Shown: positions 6,548 through 15,624, counted from the first letter of the stretch. The stretch is 17,252 nucleotides of DNA from JAHFJU01 sp964354865 (GCA_964354865.1 CAYHBN010000026.1:1-17252), one strand, 5' to 3'. Notes: a model not told the origin generated them from the letters alone. Made by a program: numbers and translations.

Positions 6548-7669
6548 ATGAATAAAGTACGCTTCGTAAATCCGCAGCTCCAATACCAGAATTTCAAAAC
6601 AGAGATTCTCGCAAAAGTCGATGATGTCTTCTCTCGTGGAGACTTAATTATGCGAAAAGATTTAGAAGAATTTGAGAAAGCAGTTGCAGAATTTGTAGGA
6701 GTAAAACATGCAATCGGCGTTAACTCGGGAACCGACGCATTATCACTTGCCATGGAGGCTTGTGGCATTGGTGCAGGTGACGAAGTGATTACCGTTGGAC
6801 ACACGTTTATGGCAAGTATTTCAGCTCCGTATCATGTTGGAGCAACGGCAGTACTTATCGATGTCAACGCTGACTACGACATGAATGTCGCTCAAATTGA
6901 GGCAGCAATTACACCAAAGACAAAGGCAATCGAACCGGTTCAATTGAATGGCCGTATGTGCGACATGCAAGCAATTATGGACATTGCGAAGAAACACAAT
7001 TTAGTGGTCATTGAAGACGCTGCGCAAGCACTTGGCTCAAAGGTAAAAATGGCGGACGGCACTTGGAAAATGGCTGGTTCAATTGGAGACGCAGGCTGTT
7101 TCAGTATGTATCCTTTTAAAGTTTTAGGCGGATTTGGAGACGCAGGAATTTTAACCACAAACAACGACGAAATTGCACACAAAGTGAGATTACTTCGTTT
7201 TAACGGAGAATCACGCGCAGATAGAAAATTCTACTTCCATGGATACACGGCTCTTCTCGATAACTTACAAGCGGCACTCCTTTCAATCAAATTCAAACAC
7301 TTACCTGAGTGGCTTGAGCGCCGACGTGCAATTGCAAATCGTTACTACGCTGGAATGAAAGACATTCAAGGTCTACACCTTCCTCATTTTGGTGATAACG
7401 ATACTCACTACGATATTTATCAAAACTATGTTATTCGAACCCCAAAACGAGATGAGCTCGTTGCGCACCTAACAACAAACGGAGTTGAAACAATGATTTC
7501 ATGGGATACTCCTATGTATCACCAGCCAGTTATGCTACCAAACTCTATTTCGCTCCCAGAGACTGAGGCAATTTGTAAAGAGGTGGTTTCTATTCCTATG
7601 TTCCCCGAACTAACCGACGAAGAGGTCGATTACGTTATTGCAAAAGTACGAGAATTTTTCCATGTATAA
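6548..7669 (+). CDS. DegT/DnrJ/EryC1-family sugar aminotransferase
   Basis: This PLP enzyme of 373 residues transfers an amino group to a keto-sugar nucleotide. Visible features are SGTDAL (60-65, phosphate binding), IEDAAQALG with D157 (contacts the PLP ring nitrogen) and SMYPFKVLGGFGDAG with K191 as the PLP-binding lysine. The form YPxKxLGxxGDAG resembles 3-amino-sugar enzymes (WbpE, FdtB, DesV type) more than the FHxxKxxTTGEGG form of 4-amino enzymes (PglE, ArnB, PseC). The next gene starts inside its last codons (an 8-base overlap), so the two are translationally coupled and probably act in one pathway. The exact substrate cannot be read from the sequence. Confidence 0.92.
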   Translation: MNKVRFVNPQLQYQNFKTEILAKVDDVFSRGDLIMRKDLEEFEKAVAEFVGVKHAIGVNSGTDALSLAMEACGIGAGDEVITVGHTFMASISAPYHVGATAVLIDVNADYDMNVAQIEAAITPKTKAIEPVQLNGRMCDMQAIMDIAKKHNLVVIEDAAQALGSKVKMADGTWKMAGSIGDAGCFSMYPFKVLGGFGDAGILTTNNDEIAHKVRLLRFNGESRADRKFYFHGYTALLDNLQAALLSIKFKHLPEWLERRRAIANRYYAGMKDIQGLHLPHFGDNDTHYDIYQNYVIRTPKRDELVAHLTTNGVETMISWDTPMYHQPVMLPNSISLPETEAICKEVVSIPMFPELTDEEVDYVIAKVREFFHV

Positions 7670-9509
7670 CACGCTACGCCGATACAAATCGTTAATTTTC
7701 AGCATAGCCGATGCACTCCTGAGTGCAGGTGCTTTGCTTGGGGCATTTTTACTCCGTTTCGACGGACAAATTCCCGTTGAGTATTTGTATAGACTCCCTC
7801 TGTACTGCGGAATTATTACGCTCGCAAATTTGTCATGTTTACATGCAATGCGCCTCTATGTATTCCGCTGGGATTACGTCAGTATCGCCGAATTAAAACA
7901 ACTTTTTAAAGCACTTGCACTTGCACATATTCTCACCGCTGTCTTCGTTATTTTCGGTTGGGAATCAACATTTTTCTCTGGCTTTCCACGCTCAATATTT
8001 CCTATCAGTTTCATTCTCAGTTTTATTGCAATTGGAGGCCTTCGCATATCAAAACGTCTCTATAAAGAGAGCTTGCAATCAGCGCGTACCGATGGCGGCG
8101 TTCCGACCCTTATTATTGGTACCGGCAGCGAGGCCGAAAATCTGATTAGAACTCTCCTTGGTCAAAAAAATAAACAATATTCTGTGTATGGATTGATAGA
8201 AACTCAAAAAAACCTTATTCCGGTGCGTATTCATGGAGTACCGGTTGTCGGCAAGCTCAGCGACCTTGAATCGGTTATCTCAGAGCAAATGATTGAACAG
8301 ATCATTATTGCGCTGGGATCAGCTGACCGTGCCGTGATTCGGCAAGCTATTGAACGAGCAAGAGATTGTGGCGTTACTAATATAAAAATTATTCCTGACA
8401 GCTATGAATTGCTCACTCGCGGGCAAGAACTATTGGCATTACGTGAAGTTCAACCTGAAGATTTACTTGGCCGAACTCCTGCAAAACTCGACACTACAAA
8501 AATGCTCGAAAAATTTGAAGGCAAAGTGGTTATGGTAACGGGGGCTGCAGGTTCAATAGGGGCAGAACTTGTTCGCCAACTCATCGCCTTTAGACCCAAA
8601 AAAATCATTGCCTACGACAACAATGAAAGCGGCCTTTTTGACCTTGATATGGGACTCAAAACAGTTGCGGGAGACCGATTACTCGCGATAGTAGGATCTG
8701 TTACCAATCGATCAAAAATAGAAGGAATTATGGCTCAATATAGACCACACTGTATTTTTCATGCGGCAGCATACAAACATGTTCCATTCATGGAACAATA
8801 CCCAGAAGAAGCAATCGAGGCAAATATTATTGGCACCTATACCGTCGCAAAAGCAGCAGCTCAAAAAGGAGTAGCAACTTTCGTAATGATTTCAACCGAC
8901 AAGGCGATCAATCCTCTTTCAACAATGGGAAAGACAAAGCGTGCCGCAGAGCTTATTATTCAAACACTCAACAGACAAACCACCACGCGATTTATGGCAG
9001 TTCGTTTTGGTAATGTACTAGGTTCGCGCGGTAGCGTGGTTCCCCTTTTTCAAGAGCAAATTCGCCGCCGCGAACCACTCACCGTAACACACCCAGAGAT
9101 GACTCGATATTTCATGACCATTCGTGAAGCTGCGCTACTCGTGCTCGAAGCAGGTGCCGTTGGTAGTGGTGGAGAAATCTTCATGCTCGATATGGGCAAA
9201 CCGATAAAAATAGTCGACCTAGCACGTGACCTTATTCGTTTAAGCGGTTTTGAACCTGATAAAGATATTCCCGTTGTATTTACACAGCCACGCCCAGGTG
9301 AAAAGATACATGAACAAATCTTTAGCGAAGAAGAAAAGAAAATAGGAGAAACACAGTGGGAAAAAATTCATGTAACCGAAGCCACCAAACAGGTGAGCTT
9401 GGGGGACTTAGATTCGCACATTGCTATCTTTAAAGAGCTCCTTCAAGAGGAGAAACGCTCGTTGTTGCTAAAACAGCTTGATTCATTTGTTGAGAGGCAA
9501 AAGCACTAA
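7662..9509 (+). CDS. Membrane nucleotide-sugar 4,6-dehydratase, CapD/PglF/WbpM type
   Basis: The 615-residue protein matches the long membrane-bound family that converts UDP-GlcNAc to its 4-keto-6-deoxy form, the first step to bacillosamine, QuiNAc or FucNAc sugars. There are four membrane segments at about 10-32, 43-65, 83-100 and 108-130. A first Rossmann-like domain begins near 148 (LIIGTGSEAE), and the catalytic SDR domain carries VTGAAGSIGAE (292-302). STDKAINP (411-418) and MGKTKR (422-427) form the active-site region, with Met in place of the usual catalytic Tyr, as is normal in this subfamily. RFGNVLGSRGSV and PRPGEKIHE are also typical. The start is ATG 7662 inside ATGTATAA of the upstream gene's end; there is no Shine-Dalgarno. 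Its 3' end overlaps the convergent ligase gene by 80 bases. Confidence 0.93.
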   Translation: MYNTLRRYKSLIFSIADALLSAGALLGAFLLRFDGQIPVEYLYRLPLYCGIITLANLSCLHAMRLYVFRWDYVSIAELKQLFKALALAHILTAVFVIFGWESTFFSGFPRSIFPISFILSFIAIGGLRISKRLYKESLQSARTDGGVPTLIIGTGSEAENLIRTLLGQKNKQYSVYGLIETQKNLIPVRIHGVPVVGKLSDLESVISEQMIEQIIIALGSADRAVIRQAIERARDCGVTNIKIIPDSYELLTRGQELLALREVQPEDLLGRTPAKLDTTKMLEKFEGKVVMVTGAAGSIGAELVRQLIAFRPKKIIAYDNNESGLFDLDMGLKTVAGDRLLAIVGSVTNRSKIEGIMAQYRPHCIFHAAAYKHVPFMEQYPEEAIEANIIGTYTVAKAAAQKGVATFVMISTDKAINPLSTMGKTKRAAELIIQTLNRQTTTRFMAVRFGNVLGSRGSVVPLFQEQIRRREPLTVTHPEMTRYFMTIREAALLVLEAGAVGSGGEIFMLDMGKPIKIVDLARDLIRLSGFEPDKDIPVVFTQPRPGEKIHEQIFSEEEKKIGETQWEKIHVTEATKQVSLGDLDSHIAIFKELLQEEKRSLLLKQLDSFVERQKH

Positions 9510-11904
9510 GATGCCTGCCTATAAATGCATCTTTATTAAACGCATCCCAATTACCAGACGAAACATTTTGTCGCCAAAGACTGATTGGCAATTTATTTCC
9601 GTAAGGAGCAAATGCAATTCGGTCTATAATTGCTAGTACTTCTTGAGTGTCATGTAATGCAATTTGTGCTGCAAGTAGATATTGATACAACGAGTCGTCG
9701 TTCTTATAAAAAAACAACCCGATTTGAGATACTTGAATTGTTTTCTGTAAGTCTCCAATTCGAGAAAAGAGTAAAGCCATGTTAGTAAAATCCGTTTTTT
9801 CAAAAAGTTCAAATTGAGTATACCCAACACCTTCTCTGTTACTGCTTGATAATCCTTTAAAAGGAGTTCCGCTAATTAACTTGGATCCCAAATCAAAACT
9901 CTTATAAAGCGCATCTATACCCTCTTTTTTATACTGAGCGAATTTAAAATCACTCGGATTGTAATAAATATTCGTAGTTTTATCACTTGACGCGATACCC
10001 GGCAGAGCTAAGTACAAATAAGCTCGTGCTGTTCCAGGATCAATAGCAATCCCCCTCCGTGCGATCTCGATTGCTAGATCATACTTAGATTGACGGCCAA
10101 GAATAAAAGCATACAAATAGTACATTTTCTGCTGAGTAGGAGCGATCTCTAATCCTTTCTGAGCAAAACTTTCAGCGAGTTTAAAAAACTGTTTATCTTG
10201 CATTGCGATATCAGTATAAATCTCACCTAATCTCATATAATAACGTGCTTCGTACGGCTCATAATTGACTGCTTCTTCTAGAGATTTAATCGCTTTTGTA
10301 ACCATATCATGGGCTTCGGCATGTGAAACTGCATCCCAATCTCTCAAAAATTCGACAAGCTGCATGCGCATACGCGGCTGCATTGGTGTAAATGGAGTTA
10401 AAAAAGAATCCAACAATTTTGTGCGCTCAACTACCGATGAGTTTTTAACAAAGACTCCAAATTTTAACTGCTGATTATACTGAACAATCTGCAGCGAAGT
10501 AATAATATATAGGACTAATAAAATCGATGCCATTGATGCAAATTTAATAGCGCCAACTTTAAACGAAGAAAGGCGATGCATAACTGAATTTTTAGTTTCA
10601 GTTGAAACAGAATCAGCAGCATACCGTTGAGCTGAATATGCAATAAATGCTGACATCAAAACACTTGTCATGTTGTTATCAAAAATAAAAAGATTTTGCA
10701 CAAAATATGCAGTCAAACACCCAACCAGGAAGGGCTCTTTTCTAAAAACATACACAAGTACTCCTAGCATGAATAGATACGACAAAAGCCCTAAGCTCCC
10801 AGTGTTTACCATTACCTCAATAACCTTATTATGTGGGCGATCAAACCACTCATCGCCGTAACGAGCTACCGCTGCATTCCCTAATTTATTAAAAACAGCA
10901 CCGAAACTTTCATGACCTGAACCGACAATCGGGTGCTCAAGAAATCCCAAAAGACCTGTTTTCCATGCATAGAGACGGGTAATAACAGAAGAATTCTGAA
11001 AACTAATCGAGGTTAAACGTTTTACGGTTGGTACTGATAACCAGAATGGATTACTTCGAGTTGCAACGAAAATGCCAGAGAGCAAGACGATCAAAAGTAT
11101 GACTCCAGACATGACTAATTTAATTTTTTTCGAATCAGACAAAAAGATTTTAAGAACCGCGTACATACTTACGCCAGATATAACACCGAGAAGGGCTCCT
11201 CTTATACCAGTAATAAGCACGGTCGAAATAATAAATAAAACAAATACAGTTAAAAAAACTTTTTTAAGCCTCTCATCTCGACTCGTATGCAACTTAATAT
11301 CTTTATATTGTGCAGCAAAAAATACTAAAAACATGGTCAAAAATGCTGCCAAATAGGCAGGATTGCCAGCATATGATCCTGGCTGAGTTGAGGCATTCAA
11401 CTTATATAACAAATTAATAGTGAATCCGAAAAACTGCGCCCACGCAACAAGCGCAGTAAATAATGCTGTAGCAGCAAAACCCGCCAAATAAAAACCCCAA
11501 TCTCGTTTTGAAAATAGTGTGTATGACAAAATAATAAACATTCCATAATGCAAATAAGCAAAAAGACCGTCATTACGATCAGGAGAGCCCCAGAAAGCGG
11601 TATAATGAAATTGTGCAAAAATGGTACTAATCACAACTGCACATAAATATAACAATGCAGAAATGAGCACCCAATTATGCTTTGTATTAGAGAATTTTAA
11701 GCGCAATTGAAAAATCATCGAATCAAAATCGGCAAGCAAAGAAAGCGCAAAAAAGAGCAACGCTAACTCGACACACACATTAAAAAACACTGTCTTTCCA
11801 AAAACCAAAGGAAACATACTAAACCGTGTCACCACAAGTGGAACGAAGAAAGTAATGAGCAATAATATTTTAGAAACACTTTTAAAAAGAGGAGCGATTT
11901 TCAT
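9430..11904 (-). CDS. O-antigen polymerase/ligase-like membrane protein with TPR tail (copy 1)
   Basis: This 824-residue protein belongs to the Wzy/WaaL/PglL superfamily that polymerises lipid-linked glycans or transfers them to an acceptor outside the membrane. About ten or more membrane segments fill residues 10-430. Family marks are GNPAYLAA (180-187), TGIRGALLG (232-240), R310 and the periplasmic-loop HN (358-359) followed by a GSLGLLSY helix. Another membrane segment lies near 453-473. The C-terminal part from about 525 holds TPR-like helices (SLEEAVNYEP, QKGLEIAP, ARRGIAIDP). It is a clear paralog of the gene upstream: both begin with VPLVVTRFS and both have a tail region with NWDA. It ends about 20 residues later than the paralog, within an 80-base overlap with the dehydratase gene. 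Polymerase and ligase roles cannot be separated from sequence alone. Confidence 0.88.
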   Translation of the reverse strand: MKIAPLFKSVSKILLLITFFVPLVVTRFSMFPLVFGKTVFFNVCVELALLFFALSLLADFDSMIFQLRLKFSNTKHNWVLISALLYLCAVVISTIFAQFHYTAFWGSPDRNDGLFAYLHYGMFIILSYTLFSKRDWGFYLAGFAATALFTALVAWAQFFGFTINLLYKLNASTQPGSYAGNPAYLAAFLTMFLVFFAAQYKDIKLHTSRDERLKKVFLTVFVLFIISTVLITGIRGALLGVISGVSMYAVLKIFLSDSKKIKLVMSGVILLIVLLSGIFVATRSNPFWLSVPTVKRLTSISFQNSSVITRLYAWKTGLLGFLEHPIVGSGHESFGAVFNKLGNAAVARYGDEWFDRPHNKVIEVMVNTGSLGLLSYLFMLGVLVYVFRKEPFLVGCLTAYFVQNLFIFDNNMTSVLMSAFIAYSAQRYAADSVSTETKNSVMHRLSSFKVGAIKFASMASILLVLYIITSLQIVQYNQQLKFGVFVKNSSVVERTKLLDSFLTPFTPMQPRMRMQLVEFLRDWDAVSHAEAHDMVTKAIKSLEEAVNYEPYEARYYMRLGEIYTDIAMQDKQFFKLAESFAQKGLEIAPTQQKMYYLYAFILGRQSKYDLAIEIARRGIAIDPGTARAYLYLALPGIASSDKTTNIYYNPSDFKFAQYKKEGIDALYKSFDLGSKLISGTPFKGLSSSNREGVGYTQFELFEKTDFTNMALLFSRIGDLQKTIQVSQIGLFFYKNDDSLYQYLLAAQIALHDTQEVLAIIDRIAFAPYGNKLPISLWRQNVSSGNWDAFNKDAFIGRHLSAFASQQMNQAVLATTSVSPLEGAL
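9508..9533 (+). terminator. Weak hairpin at the dehydratase stop codon
   Basis: AAGATGC (9508-9514) pairs with GCATCTT (9527-9533) across a 12-base loop, followed by TATTAAA. The stem is perfect but the following T-run is poor. It could help end the plus-strand transcript and lies inside the convergent ligase coding region. Confidence 0.3.
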
Positions 11905-11913
11905 ATGGACAGC

Positions 11914-11919
11914 ATCATA
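11914..11919 (-). promoter_or_regulatory. Putative -10 box of the ligase-like copy 1 gene
   Basis: On the minus strand TATGAT directly follows the TAG stop of the upstream paralog and ends 9 bases before the ATG at 11904. The same hexamer, at almost the same distance, precedes the other copy, so the promoter may have been duplicated with the gene. No good -35 is visible. Confidence 0.45.
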
Positions 11920-14139
11920 CTATAACGCAGTTAATTTACCGAATGTATCGGCAAAAAAATCATCGTGAGCGAGCGCATCCCAATTATTTTGCGCCGCAGT
12001 GTCTTTCCATTGAGAAAGTGGAAGCGAAGCCGCATAGGGCGCCAGAGCCATTTTATCGAGTACTTTCAAAAATGCTTCTGCATTTTTCTCGACTATGCAT
12101 GACGTTAATGCAAATTGATAAAAATGCTTGTCCTGAGAATATCGAGATAGCGCGAGTGCTGCAATTTTAGCCACTCCGGCAGTATTTTTTTGCTGCGCAA
12201 AAAGCAACAACGAAGTAGAAAAATCACGTTTTTCTAAGGTTAAATACTGGGCATCAACCGAGTCTAAAATTTGAGCACTACCTGCACGCGATTCCGCTGG
12301 CGCTGTTTGATTTTTTTCAAAAGCGATATAAATCTTTGTCCTTACCGAGTTGGGAAATTTTGAAAGAGCTGATGCAAGAAGTTCACGTGCCTCAACATAT
12401 TTTTTCTGACCAACAAGTGCCACACTGCGCAAATGCATAATCTTAAATGTCTGAGGCGCGTATGTCAGGGCTTCTTTTGCCAATTCGTCAGCCTTCGCAT
12501 AATAAGCGCTCTCAAATTCGCCCAAGTCGATATAACTTTCTAACAGGGCTACCACGGTCTGCATATCACGCGGATCTTTGCGATGCACCTCTTCAAGGGC
12601 TACAACTGCACGCGCAAAAAACTGACGCCCCTGAACATCTTTAACCGCGTCGTAATCACGTAAAAGATTCACAATCGCGATTCTTGTAGGTTGCTGATGA
12701 GCGTTAAAAGGAGTCGTCGCAGAATCAAAAAGAGACTCAAGTTTTTCACCGGAAGAGACACGCAAAAAATTACTAAATGCCCGTTGTTGCACAAAAGGAA
12801 TAACGACAGTGTAGGTTAATGAAACAAGCGCCGCAACAATAACAACTACCGACAAAAGACGACACACAAAAGCGCCGCAGTGTTTTGGATTTTGAAGTAC
12901 CTCATTTTTTCGCTCAAAAAACAAATAGCCGACGATTGAAAACAAAACCATCGAAGACGAAATGGTATCGAAAATAAACATATTCTGAATAAGGTATGCC
13001 ACAAAAAGGGCCAGGGCTAAGGGTTTTGTTCTCAACCCGACAAGTATAGAGCCAATGAGCAACGCATATGCAAGAAGCCCTACAACCCCACCGGTTACGA
13101 GAACATCGATTATCTTATTATGAGCTCCGGTAAACCAACTCTCTTTGTACTTCTCAATGTTGGTTACTCCATATTCATTATAAACTGCATCGAATTGCTC
13201 ATTTCCCCACCCCGCGAGAGGACGAGCTTTAAATCCTTTTACCCCCGCATTCCATGCAGAAAAACGCTCTGCGACAGAACCGCTCTCGGTAGAAATCGCG
13301 GCAAACTTTTTCACAACAGGGATATGTTGCCAAAAGGAATTCTTACGTGTCGTAATAAAAATCGAGGCAAGCACAACGACGCTCACACAAAAAATTGCAG
13401 CGAATTTTCGAGCAGTTATTTTATGAGAATACACTGCGGTATACAGTGCATATCCGAATATCCCCACACCCAAGCCAAGAATTGCGCCTCTCACTTGCAA
13501 CATAATGAGCGTCATCCCCACAAAAACATACAATGCAATATATGACTCTTTGTATTTTTCAGATTCCACTTTCGGAGTCGTGATTGCTACCAATGCAAGC
13601 GCTAACAATAAATAGGCGGCGAGGTACGCAGGATTTCCAAGCGATGAAACAGGCTGAAAATCAATACCGGAAAAAGAAAAACGCTCTCCCCAAGCAAGCA
13701 ACGAAATAATTACTGCAGTGCCCATAAATCCTTTCGTCAAACGCTGCCAATCAATTTTCTCAAAGAGCATGGAGGACAAAATCACGAACAAAAAGAAATG
13801 AATGTAGTAAAAGAATCCATCACCTTTTTCTGTTGTTCCCCAAAACGAAATGTATGGAGAAGATGAAAAAATGGTACTCAAAAGCAACGAAACACACAGA
13901 AAAGCTAGTATCCCCCACTGAATTGCGCTGACTCGAGAAGTCGTAACATTGTGGCGGTGAGCTTCAAAAAGAAAATAAAGCGCAATCGATATTAATGACA
14001 GTTCAACTAATCCTGTATACAAAATGGATTTCCCAAACACGAACGGATAGATACTAAACCTCGTTACAACAAGCGGAACGAGAGCCGTTAACACTAAAAA
14101 ATATTTTGAAATTTTTTTGAAAAGTGAGTAATTATTCAT
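11920..14139 (-). CDS. O-antigen polymerase/ligase-like membrane protein with TPR tail (copy 2)
   Basis: This 739-residue paralog of the downstream gene has the same layout. Multiple membrane segments cover residues 10-410. LGNPAYLAA begins near 167, with R217 in LQVRGAILG, R292 and the loop HN (340-341) followed by GVVGLLAY. One further membrane segment lies near 427-449, and a helical TPR-like tail runs from about 500 (VALEEVHRKDP, AKEALTYAP). The N-terminal block VPLVVTRFSIYPFVFGKS is nearly the same as in copy 1, while the tails have diverged strongly. ATG 14139 is chosen over the TTG three codons upstream, because it aligns with the paralog start and sits 8 bases after a TATGAT box. The gap to copy 1 is 15 bases. 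Together they suggest a duplicated pair, perhaps one polymerase and one ligase. Confidence 0.88.
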   Translation of the reverse strand: MNNYSLFKKISKYFLVLTALVPLVVTRFSIYPFVFGKSILYTGLVELSLISIALYFLFEAHRHNVTTSRVSAIQWGILAFLCVSLLLSTIFSSSPYISFWGTTEKGDGFFYYIHFFLFVILSSMLFEKIDWQRLTKGFMGTAVIISLLAWGERFSFSGIDFQPVSSLGNPAYLAAYLLLALALVAITTPKVESEKYKESYIALYVFVGMTLIMLQVRGAILGLGVGIFGYALYTAVYSHKITARKFAAIFCVSVVVLASIFITTRKNSFWQHIPVVKKFAAISTESGSVAERFSAWNAGVKGFKARPLAGWGNEQFDAVYNEYGVTNIEKYKESWFTGAHNKIIDVLVTGGVVGLLAYALLIGSILVGLRTKPLALALFVAYLIQNMFIFDTISSSMVLFSIVGYLFFERKNEVLQNPKHCGAFVCRLLSVVVIVAALVSLTYTVVIPFVQQRAFSNFLRVSSGEKLESLFDSATTPFNAHQQPTRIAIVNLLRDYDAVKDVQGRQFFARAVVALEEVHRKDPRDMQTVVALLESYIDLGEFESAYYAKADELAKEALTYAPQTFKIMHLRSVALVGQKKYVEARELLASALSKFPNSVRTKIYIAFEKNQTAPAESRAGSAQILDSVDAQYLTLEKRDFSTSLLLFAQQKNTAGVAKIAALALSRYSQDKHFYQFALTSCIVEKNAEAFLKVLDKMALAPYAASLPLSQWKDTAAQNNWDALAHDDFFADTFGKLTAL

Positions 14140-14147
14140 CGATGCCA

Positions 14148-14153
14148 ATCATA
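14148..14153 (-). promoter_or_regulatory. Putative -10 box of the ligase-like copy 2 gene
   Basis: On the minus strand TATGAT ends 8 bases before the ATG at 14139, implying a leaderless message. It overlaps the alternative TTG start, which argues for the ATG. A clear -35 is not seen. Confidence 0.5.
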
Positions 14154-14170
14154 CACAAATTAAGGTGCGT

Positions 14171-14199
14171 TTGCATGAGAAGCGGTGATTCAGTACCAT
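14171..14199 (+). promoter_or_regulatory. Promoter of the flippase gene
   Basis: TTGCAT (14171-14176) and TACCAT (14194-14199) are exactly 17 bases apart. The -10 ends 6 bases before the ATG at 14206, so the message should start at the start codon. The -35 is identical to that proposed for the DegT gene. Confidence 0.55.
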
Positions 14200-14205
14200 A
14201 CAAAC

Positions 14206-15615
14206 ATGTCGGGGTACTCTCACGTTTTCAAAAATGTCGCATGGATATCGATCGGACAGCTAGTAAGTAAAGCCTTTCGTGCAGTTTTTATCGTGTTAGC
14301 CGCTCGCGTTATAGGAGTAACGGAATACGGAATCGCCACGTATGTCCTCGCACATATCGGCCTTTTTTCAGTTTTAGCAGACTGTGGATTAGCCGTTTTC
14401 GTCACACGAGAATGTGCACGCGGAACACCACAAGAACAAGAACATTACATACGAACGGGACTCACCTTAAAGCTCTTACTTGTGAGCATAGTGATGGTGT
14501 TACTCTTTATAGCCATCATCACCAGCACCACAGAAATTGCACTCAGTAATGGAGTGGTCATTGTTACACTCATAATTTTCATGTGCGACTCTTTTAAAGA
14601 TTTTAGCGCGGGAGTAATGATTGGTCGCGAAAAAACAAAAACAGAAGCACTTATTAATCTTTCAACATCGGCATTGCTCATCGTTGTCGGAATTCCTCTG
14701 ATGTATATGCAAAAAGATGCACTCCGCCTCTTAATGGTTTACGCCGCTGGTAGCCTTTTTGCGATCATGCTTGAAGCTATTGTACTGTACCGAAGCAAGC
14801 TTATTACCCGTTCGAAAGTATTTCTCAAAGATATGAAAGAGATGTTACGAAGTTCATATATTTTCGGCCTGCAAAGCGGTTTTATGATTTTAGTCTTCTC
14901 ATTCGATGCAATCATGATTGGTTGGATTTTAAATGAACATGCACTTGGAATTTATGGGGCTGCACAAAAACTTCCACTTCTTTTGAATATGATTCCCGGA
15001 TTTATTACGCAAGGTTTTTTGCCGGAACTTGCACGAAGTGCACGCAAAGATTCGGAACATTTTTCTCGAATACTAACAAAAAGCATAACATTTATTGCAT
15101 TCGTGGGACTCCCTCTTTTTGTGGGGGGAGAATTAGTTGCTCCAGAACTAATCCCGGCACTTTTTGGCGGAGAATATGCGGAATCAATAACGATATTTCG
15201 CATACTGCTTGGCATGAATATTTTTGCATTTTTCGCAGGAATTTTGACCACCGCACTCTACGCTCACGACAAACAAAATATGGTAGTTAAATCGACAGCC
15301 GCTGGCGCTGCGTTAAGTATCATAGGCAACTGCTTACTTATTCCCGTGTGGGGAATTATCGGGAGCGCAATTGCTTCGGTCATTGCACAAGCAGTCATGT
15401 TCGGCATACTGCTATACGACATACGAACAATTCAGCACGTAACATTGAAAATGGAAAAAATCGTTATTCCTTTGTGCGTAGGTCTTATTGCAATGAGCAC
15501 GGTTACGTATATGTTACTTCAATTCAAAGTTTCCGTTATTATTGTGATTTGCGCCGCAGCACTCACCTACACATTGATACTTTTTAAATCCATCAAAAAA
15601 GTCATTACGACTTAA
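14206..15615 (+). CDS. Wzx-type polysaccharide flippase (MOP superfamily)
   Basis: The 469-residue protein is hydrophobic along its whole length, with about 12-14 membrane segments, the normal size and shape for lipid-linked glycan flippases (COG2244-like). The N-terminal region (FKNVAWISIGQLVSKAFRAV, then ARVIGVTEYGIATYV) is characteristic, as is GIYGAAQKLPLLLNMIPGF in the middle. It moves undecaprenyl-linked glycan units across the cytoplasmic membrane so that the ligase/polymerase proteins encoded next to it can use them. ATG 14206 is preferred to a GTG seven codons upstream, because the promoter -10 (14194-14199) lies between them and MSGYSHVFKN resembles a family start. It is divergent from the ligase pair and is followed 29 bases later by an aminotransferase gene. 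Confidence 0.9.
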   Translation: MSGYSHVFKNVAWISIGQLVSKAFRAVFIVLAARVIGVTEYGIATYVLAHIGLFSVLADCGLAVFVTRECARGTPQEQEHYIRTGLTLKLLLVSIVMVLLFIAIITSTTEIALSNGVVIVTLIIFMCDSFKDFSAGVMIGREKTKTEALINLSTSALLIVVGIPLMYMQKDALRLLMVYAAGSLFAIMLEAIVLYRSKLITRSKVFLKDMKEMLRSSYIFGLQSGFMILVFSFDAIMIGWILNEHALGIYGAAQKLPLLLNMIPGFITQGFLPELARSARKDSEHFSRILTKSITFIAFVGLPLFVGGELVAPELIPALFGGEYAESITIFRILLGMNIFAFFAGILTTALYAHDKQNMVVKSTAAGAALSIIGNCLLIPVWGIIGSAIASVIAQAVMFGILLYDIRTIQHVTLKMEKIVIPLCVGLIAMSTVTYMLLQFKVSVIIVICAAALTYTLILFKSIKKVITT

Positions 15616-15624
15616 TGCGTCTCG

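Noticed and set aside
13120..13545. Open frame of 141 codons on the plus strand
   Set aside because: Antisense to the membrane domain of ligase-like copy 2; the composition is that of a shadow frame (rich in His, Arg and Cys) with no promoter pattern.
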